Shown: one piece after another, positions 34,728 to 42,133 of the stretch
How the letters are laid out: every line of letters starts with the position of its first letter
Position numbering within the stretch: the first letter of the stretch is position 1
DNA from: Clostridia bacterium
Lineage (GTDB): Bacteria; Bacillota; Clostridia; Peptostreptococcales; Acidaminobacteraceae
Direction: 5' to 3'
Assembly: GCA_016937975.1 (NCBI GenBank)
Contig: JAFGVN010000002.1
Span: 20,915 to 84,914, forward strand
DNA: 64,000 nucleotides
Translations under genes and position numbers: made by a program
Notes under the pieces: model-generated
What the model was told of the DNA's origin: nothing
The model's input: only the letters and a program-made list of their open reading frames with translations
Database searches by the model: none

Positions 34728-35429
34728 TCATATATACTTTTTTATTGTTCCAGGGTCACATCCCATGTGTCTCGCTTTAGCTCTAAGACTTAAAGTATCA
34801 TCACCTATTATCTTTTCTAACTCTCTATGCCAAAGAACCCCAAAGTCCTTAACTCTGCCAACCTTATTGCGGTCAGCATCCATTTTCCTTGAGTAGGTAT
34901 ATCCACACTCAGAACACTTGAAGGTTCCTACGGCAACTACAGTATCTAAATAACATCCATGTTTGTAGCAGGTTCTGACACCAATAACATTATGTGGTCT
35001 ATGTAAATAAGGCTCACCAACAGCTTTGATATCTTCTTCATAACAGATTGGACATATTTTAATTGTATTTTTATCATTTAAAAATAAATTATTCATATGA
35101 AATCCATGATTTCTTAACACACCTCTATCAGATTCTAACAACCCGTATTTAGCATTTTCGTATCGTTCCTTTGTATAAAACGGCTTTGTTATGTTGATAT
35201 ATGTATAATTCATTAATATCTCTTCTACTGAAAAATTTTCAAGTGCTTGAAGATTAGATGATAATATATTTATACGAGAAGGATAATGAAGTTTAAAATC
35301 AAAGTAACCATTCTCGAATAAATCCTTCTTTGTTTGACTTTCCAAATCATTCATACTATAAAAATGATATCTGACAACCCAACTATATAAATCCTCATTC
35401 TCATAAGGGTAAAATGCAAATGCAACCAT
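34728..35429 (-). CDS. Short TniQ/TnsD-family target-selection protein
   Basis: 233-residue TniQ-domain protein. The N-terminal FYPYENEDLYSWVVRYH matches the TniQ opening (the P-x-x-x-E-S-L-x-S-W type). A zinc-binding set follows: CPICYEED, TCYKHGCYL and FKCSECGY. It ends in a helix-turn-helix-like SLRAKARHMGCDPGTIKKY. Tn7 TnsD, which binds glmS, is about 500 residues, so this is truncated or of the short TniQ type. The ATG at 35429 follows AAAGGA by 5 nt. It is transcribed inward from the glmS-proximal end, as tns genes are in Tn7. No tnsABC accompany it. Confidence 0.8.
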   Translation of the reverse strand: MVAFAFYPYENEDLYSWVVRYHFYSMNDLESQTKKDLFENGYFDFKLHYPSRINILSSNLQALENFSVEEILMNYTYINITKPFYTKERYENAKYGLLESDRGVLRNHGFHMNNLFLNDKNTIKICPICYEEDIKAVGEPYLHRPHNVIGVRTCYKHGCYLDTVVAVGTFKCSECGYTYSRKMDADRNKVGRVKDFGVLWHRELEKIIGDDTLSLRAKARHMGCDPGTIKKYI

Positions 35430-35508
35430 AAATATCCTTTCATAAAACAATATTGCCTATAGTCAATATTATATCATGTATGACTTAGAGAAAAATCTAA
35501 ATACTTAA

Positions 35509-35543
35509 AAAGACAACTTACCTCAAATGGATAAGTTGTCTTT
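35509..35543 (-). terminator. Terminator just inside the right end of the element
   Basis: AAAGACAACTTA and its exact complement (12 bp) enclose an 11-nt loop; the minus strand continues TTAAG after a TTT end. It would stop read-through from glmS before tniQ. Confidence 0.7.
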
Positions 35544-35561
35544 AAATATATACTTATAAAA

Positions 35562-35609
35562 GTTTCAATCTTTTTTACAGATAGTTTCAATCTTTTTTAC
35601 AGATTAACA
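35562..35609. repeat. Right end of the Tn7-like element: two adjacent TnsB-type sites
   Basis: On the minus strand CTGTAAAAAAGATTGAAAC occurs at 35602-35584 and 35580-35562, exactly 22 bp apart, in inverted orientation to the left-end copies. The terminal heptamer is TGTTAAT. Abutting sites in the glmS-proximal end follow the Tn7 right-end plan. Confidence 0.85.
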
Positions 35610-35648
35610 TCTTTTTTTATAAATTTAAAAGTAACTTTATTCAGTTAA

Positions 35649-37478
35649 CTATTCTACAGTAACTGATTTTGCAAGGTTTCTTGGCTTATCTACATCATTA
35701 CCTCTTGCAACAGATACATAATATGCAAACAACTGCATTGGAATAACACTTAATAATGGTGCTAATGCTTCTAAAGTCTTTGGAATGAAAATCACTTCAT
35801 CTGCAGTTTTTAAGATTTCATTGTCACCTTCCATAGCTACTGCAACTACATGTGCTCCTCTTGCTTTAACTTCAACGATGTTAGATAACATTTTATCATA
35901 TAAGTGTTGTTGTGTCGCAATGGCAATTACCAAAGTACCTTCTTCAATTAATGCAATAGTGCCATGTTTTAATTCTCCTGCTGCTATGGCAAATGAATTA
36001 ATATATGAAATCTCTTTAAACTTCAATGATGCTTCATAAGCACTGTATAAGTCTACACCTCTACCCATGAAGAAAACACTCTCATTGTTGAATTGTGAAT
36101 CTGCAAATAATTGCACATCGTGACTTTTCTCTAAAATCTTTTCTATATGCTCTGGCATCTCATTTAAAGCTGAAATCATTGTCTTTACTTCTTCTACTTC
36201 CATAGTTTTATGGACTAAAGCAAACTTTAAAGCCAACAAATAAAATACAAGAGCTTGAGATGTATAGGCTTTTGTAGAAGCTACACCAATTTCTGGACCT
36301 GCCCAAGTGTAAAGTACACCATGTGAATCTCTAGCCACAGAAGAACCTACCACATTGACAATGGATAAAATGGTTGCACCTTTTCTTTTTGCTTCTCTTA
36401 GTGATTGTAAAGTATCCAGGGTTTCACCTGATTGTGATACAGCTATGAATAATGTCTTTTCATCCACAAAAGTTTGTCCATATCTAAATTCAGAAGCCAC
36501 TTCTACAGATACAGGAATATTTGCAAATTTCTCAATTACATATTTACCAATCAAACCTGCATGATAAGCGGTACCACATGCTACAATATAGATCTTGTCA
36601 AAGTTCTTGATCATTTCATCAGAGAAATCTACACCTTCCAAATTAATGATTTCATCTGAATTCAATCTTCTATGAAGTGTTTCTTTTACAGATTTAGGTT
36701 GCTCATGAATTTCTTTTAATGTGAAATGCTGGTAACCTTCTTTCTCAGCAGCTTCTGCATCCCAAGTTACTTCAAAAATTTCTCTTTCTACAGGTTGTAA
36801 GAAAGCATCAAAAATTTCAATTTTCTCCTTTGTTAACAAAACAAATTCATCATTTTCAATGAAATGTACTTTTCTAGTATATTTCAAAAGAGCAGGAATA
36901 TCACTTGCCAAGTAGTTCTCATTTTCACCTAGACCAACAATTAAAGGACTGTCTTTTCTAACTGCAACAATTTTATCAGGTTCATCTTCACATATAACAG
37001 AAATTGCATATGCACCTTCCATTCTGTCTACTGCTTTATAAACAGCATCCATCAAATCCCCTTCATAGAAGTAGTTTACAAGATGAGCAATAACCTCTGT
37101 ATCTGTTTCAGATTTATATTCAATTTGACCTACTTCTTTTAAAAACTCTTTAATTTTCAAATAGTTTTCAATGATACCATTGTGTATAACTGCAATGGAA
37201 TTCACTTGATTGGTATGGGGATGAGCATTGTTTTCCGTTGGTGCACCATGGGTTGCCCATCTTGTGTGTCCAATTCCAATAGAAGATTGATAAGATTCTA
37301 CGTCCATTGAATCTTCTAATACCTTTAATCTACCTTTTTTCTTGTTGACTACCAGCTTATTGTTTTCTAATAATGCAATACCTGCTGAGTCATAACCTCT
37401 ATATTCTAATTTTGATAAACCATTTAATAATACAGGCAAGGCTTTATGCTCACCAATGTAACCTACAATTCCGCACAT
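35649..37478 (-). CDS. glmS: Glutamine-fructose-6-phosphate aminotransferase
   Basis: 609-residue enzyme that makes glucosamine-6-phosphate, the first step toward UDP-GlcNAc and peptidoglycan. The N-terminal Ntn glutaminase has catalytic Cys2 (MCGIVGYIG) and GIGHTRWATHG; two SIS isomerase domains follow, ending in the conserved DKPRNLAKSVTVE. Length is normal. AAGGAG lies 10 nt before the ATG. The mRNA leader holds a glmS ribozyme and a terminator-like hairpin, so it is feedback-controlled by its product. The 3' end is the attachment region for the Tn7-like element. Confidence 0.97.
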   Translation of the reverse strand: MCGIVGYIGEHKALPVLLNGLSKLEYRGYDSAGIALLENNKLVVNKKKGRLKVLEDSMDVESYQSSIGIGHTRWATHGAPTENNAHPHTNQVNSIAVIHNGIIENYLKIKEFLKEVGQIEYKSETDTEVIAHLVNYFYEGDLMDAVYKAVDRMEGAYAISVICEDEPDKIVAVRKDSPLIVGLGENENYLASDIPALLKYTRKVHFIENDEFVLLTKEKIEIFDAFLQPVEREIFEVTWDAEAAEKEGYQHFTLKEIHEQPKSVKETLHRRLNSDEIINLEGVDFSDEMIKNFDKIYIVACGTAYHAGLIGKYVIEKFANIPVSVEVASEFRYGQTFVDEKTLFIAVSQSGETLDTLQSLREAKRKGATILSIVNVVGSSVARDSHGVLYTWAGPEIGVASTKAYTSQALVFYLLALKFALVHKTMEVEEVKTMISALNEMPEHIEKILEKSHDVQLFADSQFNNESVFFMGRGVDLYSAYEASLKFKEISYINSFAIAAGELKHGTIALIEEGTLVIAIATQQHLYDKMLSNIVEVKARGAHVVAVAMEGDNEILKTADEVIFIPKTLEALAPLLSVIPMQLFAYYVSVARGNDVDKPRNLAKSVTVE

Positions 37479-37508
37479 TTAAGATTTTCTCCTTTTCCAA
37501 AAACAACA

Positions 37509-37530
37509 AAAAGAACCATAAGGTTCTTTT
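37509..37530 (-). terminator. Terminator-like hairpin between ribozyme and glmS
   Basis: Minus-strand AAAAGAACC-TTAT-GGTTCTTTT followed by TGTTGTTTTTGG, lying after the ribozyme and about 30 nt before the glmS start codon. It could be an attenuator, an mRNA stabiliser or an inert relic. Confidence 0.5.
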
Positions 37531-37534
37531 AAAG

Positions 37535-37690
37535 TTCCATACGTTTTTGCTCACCAGTTGGATTTGTCCTATAAATCACTTTATAGATTTGCCAACCTTT
37601 TTGGTGTGAGTTCACCACAGGGCACCCGCCGAATATTTCGATAATCCCTGTCCTCGTCAACTGCTCTAGCAGTTCTGGCGCTTGACATTC
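37535..37690 (-). ncRNA. glmS ribozyme (glucosamine-6-phosphate riboswitch)
   Basis: Self-cleaving RNA in the glmS leader. The core is recognisable on the minus strand: GCGCCAGAACTG at the cleavage site, GACGAGGACAGGG, ATCGA, ATTCGGCGGGTGCCC and the later P3/P4 helices. Cleavage is expected just 5' of the G at 37681. Binding of glucosamine-6-phosphate triggers cleavage and mRNA decay, closing the feedback loop on glmS. Confidence 0.95.
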
Positions 37691-37729
37691 AGTTGTAAGT
37701 CTACCCTCCTTTACTTTGGATTCCTGTAC

Positions 37730-37758
37730 AGTATAGCATACTTTCAATCTTTGTACAA
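37730..37758 (-). promoter_or_regulatory. Sigma-A promoter of glmS
   Basis: Minus-strand TTGTAC (37758-37753), a 17-bp spacer and TATACT (37735-37730) preceded by TGC (extended -10). It sits about 50 bp before the ribozyme cleavage site, leaving a short cleavable leader. Confidence 0.75.
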
Positions 37759-37768
37759 AGGGCAAACA

Positions 37769-37798
37769 TATTTAGCCATTTTCCCGACTATTTAGCCA
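37769..37798. repeat. Direct repeat TATTTAGCCA, two copies 20 bp apart
   Basis: Copies at 37769-37778 and 37789-37798 lie just upstream of the glmS -35, between the divergent glmS and lipoprotein genes. The spacing of two helical turns would suit a regulator. Confidence 0.4.
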
Positions 37799-37866
37799 AA
37801 ATGAATTTTATGGAACTTTTTTATATCATGGGACGTCATATATTTATCAACAAAAAGGAGAGTATT

Positions 37867-39312
37867 ATGAAAAGAAAACAATTTACGATATTAGCGCTTT
37901 CTGGTGTACTTTTGCTGACTGGATGTGGCAATAATACCAATAAAGACAACACGTCAACTAACTCTGTGTTAATTAATTCTGATTTAAATGATAGTGTTTC
38001 ACAAAATAATGATAACCTTTCTGAGTATGATGTCATTGGTGAAATCATAGCGTTCACTGAAGAAGGTGTTCATATTTTATCGGGTGACATGATAGAAGTA
38101 TTTCCGATTTTTATTGAAGATCAAAAGTATTTCTATATTGGTCAGCAGGTAATGGTCCATCAAGAGCTTGAAAATATGTATTCTTTAATACCATATGAAC
38201 AAAAGGATTTTTCCAAGCGTTTTACAACCATGGGTGATGAAATTCTAAGAGAAGAAGGACTTCTTACTGAAATTAATGAAAATTATTTCACCTTTGACAT
38301 CAATGGTGATATTAAAATCTTTGAATATAGTGGTTTAAACAACTTTACTATTAATCAATTGTATAGTTTTGATTACATTGCTTTTTCAGATACACCGATT
38401 ATAGTGAATCTTTACGACCTTTCCACTGAGCTATTTGTAACCATTAGCGAAGAAAAAAGAAATGAAAATGGAGAGCTTATTCTAACTGTTAATTATGAAG
38501 GTTTAACCTATGATCTTTCCATTAAAGATAGTATCGTGAACTTTAATTATCAAGATCTATCTGTAGGTTCCGAGATACAACTCTTTATTAACGAGCCTTT
38601 AAAATCAAAGGAAGTAAACTATCCATCACGCGTTGATTTAATTACAATGGCCACTAAAGGCTTTACTACTCTAGATTATGAAGTCATTGGTGAAGTGATT
38701 GCCATTGAAAATAAGGATGTTCATATTTTATCGGGTGATATGGTCAATATCTATTACATCCCTGATGGACTTGAAAATATCTATTTAGGTGAAAGAGTAC
38801 AGTTACATCAGGAAGACAATAAAATTGTCATTGAAGCATATTTAAATGACTCTTTTGAGAACCGTTTTGATACCATGGGCAATAGCATTCAAACTCTAGT
38901 TGGGAAACTAGTGGATTTTGAAAAAGTTGGTGATGAAACAAGAATAACCCTTTCAACTGATGATCAAACCAAAATATTAAGCTATACTGGAGATTTTTTC
39001 TTTACAAGAGGAGATAACTATGAATTTGATGTAGTTTCTTATACACCTGATTATTATACAATTATGCATGTCTATCATGAGCATATGAAACTCTATCTTA
39101 AAATAACAGAAATGAATCGATCTGAGCAAGGAGAATTAATTCTTACTGCTGAAGATACAAGTGGTGGTATTTACATTATACCTACACGCACAGCTTATAA
39201 AAACTTTAACCTTTCAGAACTAGCAATGGCTGATGAAATCATTGTTTATGCAGATTTAATTATGGAAAGCTTTCCTATGCAAGTTCAAACCAGCAAAATC
39301 ACAAAAAAATAA
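37867..39312 (+). CDS. Lipoprotein with two tandem repeats of about 210 residues
   Basis: 481-residue surface lipoprotein: basic start, hydrophobic helix and lipobox LLTGC (lipidated Cys near 20), then a Asn/Ser-rich linker. The rest is an internal duplication: unit 1 begins YDVIGEIIAFTEEGVHILSGDM and unit 2 YEVIGEVIAIENKDVHILSGDM, each with a RFxTMG motif near the middle and an NGEL/QGELILT segment later. I do not recognise the domain. The ATG at 37867 follows AAGGAG by 6 nt; the longer frame is not supported. It has its own terminator and diverges from glmS. Confidence 0.75.
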   Translation: MKRKQFTILALSGVLLLTGCGNNTNKDNTSTNSVLINSDLNDSVSQNNDNLSEYDVIGEIIAFTEEGVHILSGDMIEVFPIFIEDQKYFYIGQQVMVHQELENMYSLIPYEQKDFSKRFTTMGDEILREEGLLTEINENYFTFDINGDIKIFEYSGLNNFTINQLYSFDYIAFSDTPIIVNLYDLSTELFVTISEEKRNENGELILTVNYEGLTYDLSIKDSIVNFNYQDLSVGSEIQLFINEPLKSKEVNYPSRVDLITMATKGFTTLDYEVIGEVIAIENKDVHILSGDMVNIYYIPDGLENIYLGERVQLHQEDNKIVIEAYLNDSFENRFDTMGNSIQTLVGKLVDFEKVGDETRITLSTDDQTKILSYTGDFFFTRGDNYEFDVVSYTPDYYTIMHVYHEHMKLYLKITEMNRSEQGELILTAEDTSGGIYIIPTRTAYKNFNLSELAMADEIIVYADLIMESFPMQVQTSKITKK

Positions 39313-39332
39313 AAAAGCCCTCGGGCTTTTTT
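39311..39332. terminator. Bidirectional terminator between the lipoprotein gene and glmM
   Basis: AAAAAAGCCC-TC-GGGCTTTTTT: a GC core flanked by A and T runs, able to end both converging transcripts. Confidence 0.9.
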
Positions 39333-39356
39333 AATATTTTTGAATTGAATCATTTC

Positions 39357-40703
39357 TTAATTTAAGCGTTCTTCAATTAAAGCAACCAACTCAGATGCAT
39401 AGGTGTCCAATTCTTCCTGATTTTTACCTTCAAGCATAACTCTTACTAAAGGTTCTGTACCTGAGGGACGAATTAAAACTCGACCTTGTCCAGCCATAAT
39501 CTGTTCTAACTCTTCAATACGCTTGACAATAACAGGATCCTCTTGATATGCATTTTTCTTAGAGTTTTCAATTTTAGCATTTTTAAGGACTTGAGGATAA
39601 ACTTGCATCACGGATGCCAATTCAGATAGTTTCTTACCTGTAGTTTTCATGACATTCAAAAGTTGAACTGCAGTAAGCAATCCATCTCCAGTTGTATTAT
39701 GTTCTAGGAAAATAACATGACCTGACTGCTCTCCACCAAGTACATAACCGCTTTTACGCATTTCTTCCAAGACATATCGATCGCCTACTTTTGTTTTTAC
39801 CGTTCTCAAACCATTTTCTTTAAGTGCAATATCAAAACCTAAGTTGCTCATTACCGTTGAAACGATGGTATGATCCTTTAACTGATGTTTTGCATTTAAA
39901 TGGATACCACAAATCGTCATGATTTTATCACCATCCACAATTTGTCCATTTTCATCTACAGCCATCAAACGATCGGCATCTCCATCAAAGGCCAAACCAA
40001 TATCCGCACCTACTATTTTTACAAGCTCTGCAACTTGTTCTGGATGTGTTGAACCGCAGTGCTCATTGATGTTTATGCCATTCGGTTCATTGTGAATGGA
40101 TGTGATGTCTGCACCTAACTTTTGAAGTGTCTTAATAGCCACCTTATGTGCAGCACCGTTAGCTGTATCCACTGCTATTTTAATACCTTTTAAGTCGCCT
40201 TCAATGGTACTCATGACAAACTTCTGATATAAGTCACCTGCTTCATCATGATACTCGCAACGACCGATTTTATCGCCAGTTGGTGAAGTTTCTACAACAA
40301 GCTCACCTTCTATATATTTTTCAATTTCTAATTCAACTTCATCATTTAATTTAAAGCCATCACTGTTAAAGAATTTAATACCATTAAACTCCATTGGGTT
40401 ATGAGATGCCGAAATTACAATCCCTGCATCGGCTTCCAAATAACGTGTTAAATAGGATATTGCAGGTGTTGGTACAACACCAACGCATAAAGCATCACAA
40501 CCTGCTGATAAGATGCCTGCAACTAAAGCATGCTCTAATAAGTCTCCAGAAATTCTTGTATCTCTACCAATCACAATTTTTACATTCTCTTTGCCCTCTG
40601 TTAGGACATGTGCACCATATTTTCCTAATTGAAAGGCCAATTCAGGTGTTAATTCAGTATTGGCAACACCTCTTACGCCATCTGTTCCAAAATATTTTCT
40701 CAT
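39357..40703 (-). CDS. glmM: Phosphoglucosamine mutase
   Basis: 448-residue enzyme converting glucosamine-6-phosphate to glucosamine-1-phosphate after GlmS. The phosphoserine is Ser100 in ISASHNP, the Mg site is DGDADR, the sugar loop GEQSGH, and the phosphate site RPSGTEPLVRV. Length is typical and GGAGG lies 5 nt before the ATG. It follows the terminator of the vor operon; an extended -10 (TGTTAAACT, about 40734-40742, minus) may start it. In many Firmicutes glmM directly follows cdaA-cdaR; here those lie about 9 kb away. Confidence 0.97.
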   Translation of the reverse strand: MRKYFGTDGVRGVANTELTPELAFQLGKYGAHVLTEGKENVKIVIGRDTRISGDLLEHALVAGILSAGCDALCVGVVPTPAISYLTRYLEADAGIVISASHNPMEFNGIKFFNSDGFKLNDEVELEIEKYIEGELVVETSPTGDKIGRCEYHDEAGDLYQKFVMSTIEGDLKGIKIAVDTANGAAHKVAIKTLQKLGADITSIHNEPNGININEHCGSTHPEQVAELVKIVGADIGLAFDGDADRLMAVDENGQIVDGDKIMTICGIHLNAKHQLKDHTIVSTVMSNLGFDIALKENGLRTVKTKVGDRYVLEEMRKSGYVLGGEQSGHVIFLEHNTTGDGLLTAVQLLNVMKTTGKKLSELASVMQVYPQVLKNAKIENSKKNAYQEDPVIVKRIEELEQIMAGQGRVLIRPSGTEPLVRVMLEGKNQEELDTYASELVALIEERLN

Positions 40704-40790
40704 ATTGCCTCCATATTTTTTTCCAACACCACTAGTTTAACACATTTTATATGAAACTGCTATGTATAGGGACATTTCCTTTTTGGAATG

Positions 40791-40822
40791 AAAAAACGGT
40801 GAATGCCCGAACATTCACCGTT
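40791..40822 (-). terminator. Terminator of the ptb-buk-vor operon
   Basis: Minus-strand AACGGTGAATG-TTCGGG-CATTCACCGTT is an 11-bp perfect stem followed by six T in total. Confidence 0.92.
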
Positions 40823-40844
40823 AATAGAAAAGTCCAATCTTTAA

Positions 40845-41387
40845 TTATCTCACGAACTCAGCTCCACGTGCTAAAGCTTCTTCATTAACAGCAATTAAGT
40901 GTGCTTTTGAGCCACCAAATACTTTTTGAAGCGCTTTGTGTAAAGACTCAATCTTTACAGCTTTTGATAATTCGATGTAAGCGCCTAACATAACCATGTT
41001 AGCAACTCTAGCATTACCTAATTCCAATGCAATTTCATTTGCAGGAATATAGTATGCTGTGATATCATCTCTTTTAGCTTTCTTCTCAATTAAAGAAGAG
41101 TTAATTAAGATTTTACCCTTTGGAGCAACGTCTACCTCAAATTTATCCAATGATGGTAAGTTCATAACAATTGCACAAGTTGCATCGTCATTGATAATTG
41201 GCGAACCAATTAATGAATCAGCAACAATAACGTTACAGTTTGCAGTACCACCACGCATTTCTGGACCATAAGATGGTAACCAAGATACTTGCTTGTCTTC
41301 AACCATGCCAGCATAAGTCAATAATTGACCCATAGACATAACACCTTGTCCACCAAATCCAGCACAGATTACTTTCTCATTTAACAT
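40845..41387 (-). CDS. vorC: 2-oxoacid:ferredoxin oxidoreductase gamma subunit
   Basis: 180-residue gamma subunit with the family opening GFGGQGVMSMGQLLTYAG and WLPSYGPEMRGG. In four-subunit 2-oxoacid oxidoreductases it helps bind CoA and close the active site. It follows the beta gene by 2 nt and is the last gene of the sigma-54-controlled operon. The naming as Vor (branched-chain) rather than Kor rests on the alpha subunit and the ptb/buk context. Confidence 0.88.
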   Translation of the reverse strand: MLNEKVICAGFGGQGVMSMGQLLTYAGMVEDKQVSWLPSYGPEMRGGTANCNVIVADSLIGSPIINDDATCAIVMNLPSLDKFEVDVAPKGKILINSSLIEKKAKRDDITAYYIPANEIALELGNARVANMVMLGAYIELSKAVKIESLHKALQKVFGGSKAHLIAVNEEALARGAEFVR

Positions 41388-41389
41388 TT

Positions 41390-42133
41390 TTAAGCCTCCT
41401 CTGGTGTTCTAAAGTTTCCTAATGGGTAGTATGGAATCATGTTTGCTTCCAACCATTTTAACGACTCAGTCGGTGCAATACCCCAGTTTGTTGGACAAGT
41501 AGATAATACTTCAACAATTGAGAAACCTTCACCTTTAATTTGACATTCAAATGCTTTTTTAATCGCTTTTTTAGCTTTTCTGATTTCTACAGGATTATGA
41601 ACAGATACTCTTTCTACAAAAGCAGCACCATCAATTGTTGCTAACATTTCTGAAACTCTTAAAGGCATACCTGAATGTGCTTTAGAACGACCATCTTGGC
41701 AAGTTGTAGCTTTTTGACCAATTAAAGTTGTTGGTGCCATTTGGCCACCAGTCATACCGTAAATAGCGTTATTTACGAAAATTGTAGTGATTTTTTCACC
41801 TCTATGAGCAACGTGAACGATTTCAGCTGTACCGATAGAAGCTAAGTCACCATCACCTTGGTATGTGAATACAACATTGTTTGGCATCGCTCTTTTAATA
41901 CCTGTTGCAACAGCAGGTGCTCTACCATGTGAAGCTTCATGCATGTCTACATTAAAATAATCATATGCCAATACAGAACAGCCAACTGGAGCAACACCAA
42001 TTGCATTACCTAGTACATCTAATTCTTCTAAAACTTCAGCAACTAATCTATGAATGATACCATGGGTACATCCTGGACAGTAATGCGTTTCTTTATCAGT
42101 TAGACCTTTTGTTTTTTCAAATACGATTGCCAT
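41390..42133 (-). CDS. vorA: 2-oxoacid:ferredoxin oxidoreductase beta subunit (TPP-binding)
   Basis: 247-residue beta subunit. CPGCTHGIIHRL near the start is the usual CxxC region, and the thiamine-diphosphate motif GDGDLASIGTAE with NNAIYGMTGGQ follows. It decarboxylates the 2-oxo acid and passes electrons to the ferredoxin subunit. Its start overlaps the alpha stop codon by one base. GGAGG is visible upstream. Confidence 0.9.
   Translation of the reverse strand: MAIVFEKTKGLTDKETHYCPGCTHGIIHRLVAEVLEELDVLGNAIGVAPVGCSVLAYDYFNVDMHEASHGRAPAVATGIKRAMPNNVVFTYQGDGDLASIGTAEIVHVAHRGEKITTIFVNNAIYGMTGGQMAPTTLIGQKATTCQDGRSKAHSGMPLRVSEMLATIDGAAFVERVSVHNPVEIRKAKKAIKKAFECQIKGEGFSIVEVLSTCPTNWGIAPTESLKWLEANMIPYYPLGNFRTPEEA

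Larger units (their letters stand above)
31739..35609. mobile_element. Compact Tn7-like element inserted downstream of glmS
   Basis: A 3.87-kb element bounded by TGT...ACA. The left end (31739) has three dispersed repeats and the right end (35609) two adjacent ones, all of the form CTGTAAAAAAGTCTGAAAC, each end starting with seven bases before the first repeat. This matches Tn7 ends, whose TnsB sites read ACAATAAAGTCTTAAAC. The right end lies 39 bp past the glmS stop codon, the Tn7 attachment region. ATCTTT is present at both junctions, overlapping the terminal T and A by one base, so the 5-bp duplication is plausible but not exact. It encodes TniQ/TnsD, a PIN-domain protein and a small membrane protein but no TnsA, TnsB or TnsC, so it is non-autonomous or decayed. 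Confidence 0.8.

Noticed and set aside
35562..35602. Tandem repeats considered as a CRISPR array
   Set aside because: Only two copies with a 3-bp gap, and matching inverted copies 3.8 kb away identify them as transposon-end sites; no cas genes.
31734..35614. Exact 5-bp target-site duplication of the Tn7-like element
   Set aside because: With TGT...ACA ends the flanks are ATCTT and TCTTT; the shared ATCTTT overlaps the termini by one base, so an exact duplication cannot be claimed.
37529..37765. 78-codon frame on the minus strand
   Set aside because: It runs through the glmS promoter and ribozyme, whose conserved core explains the sequence; it has no ribosome site.
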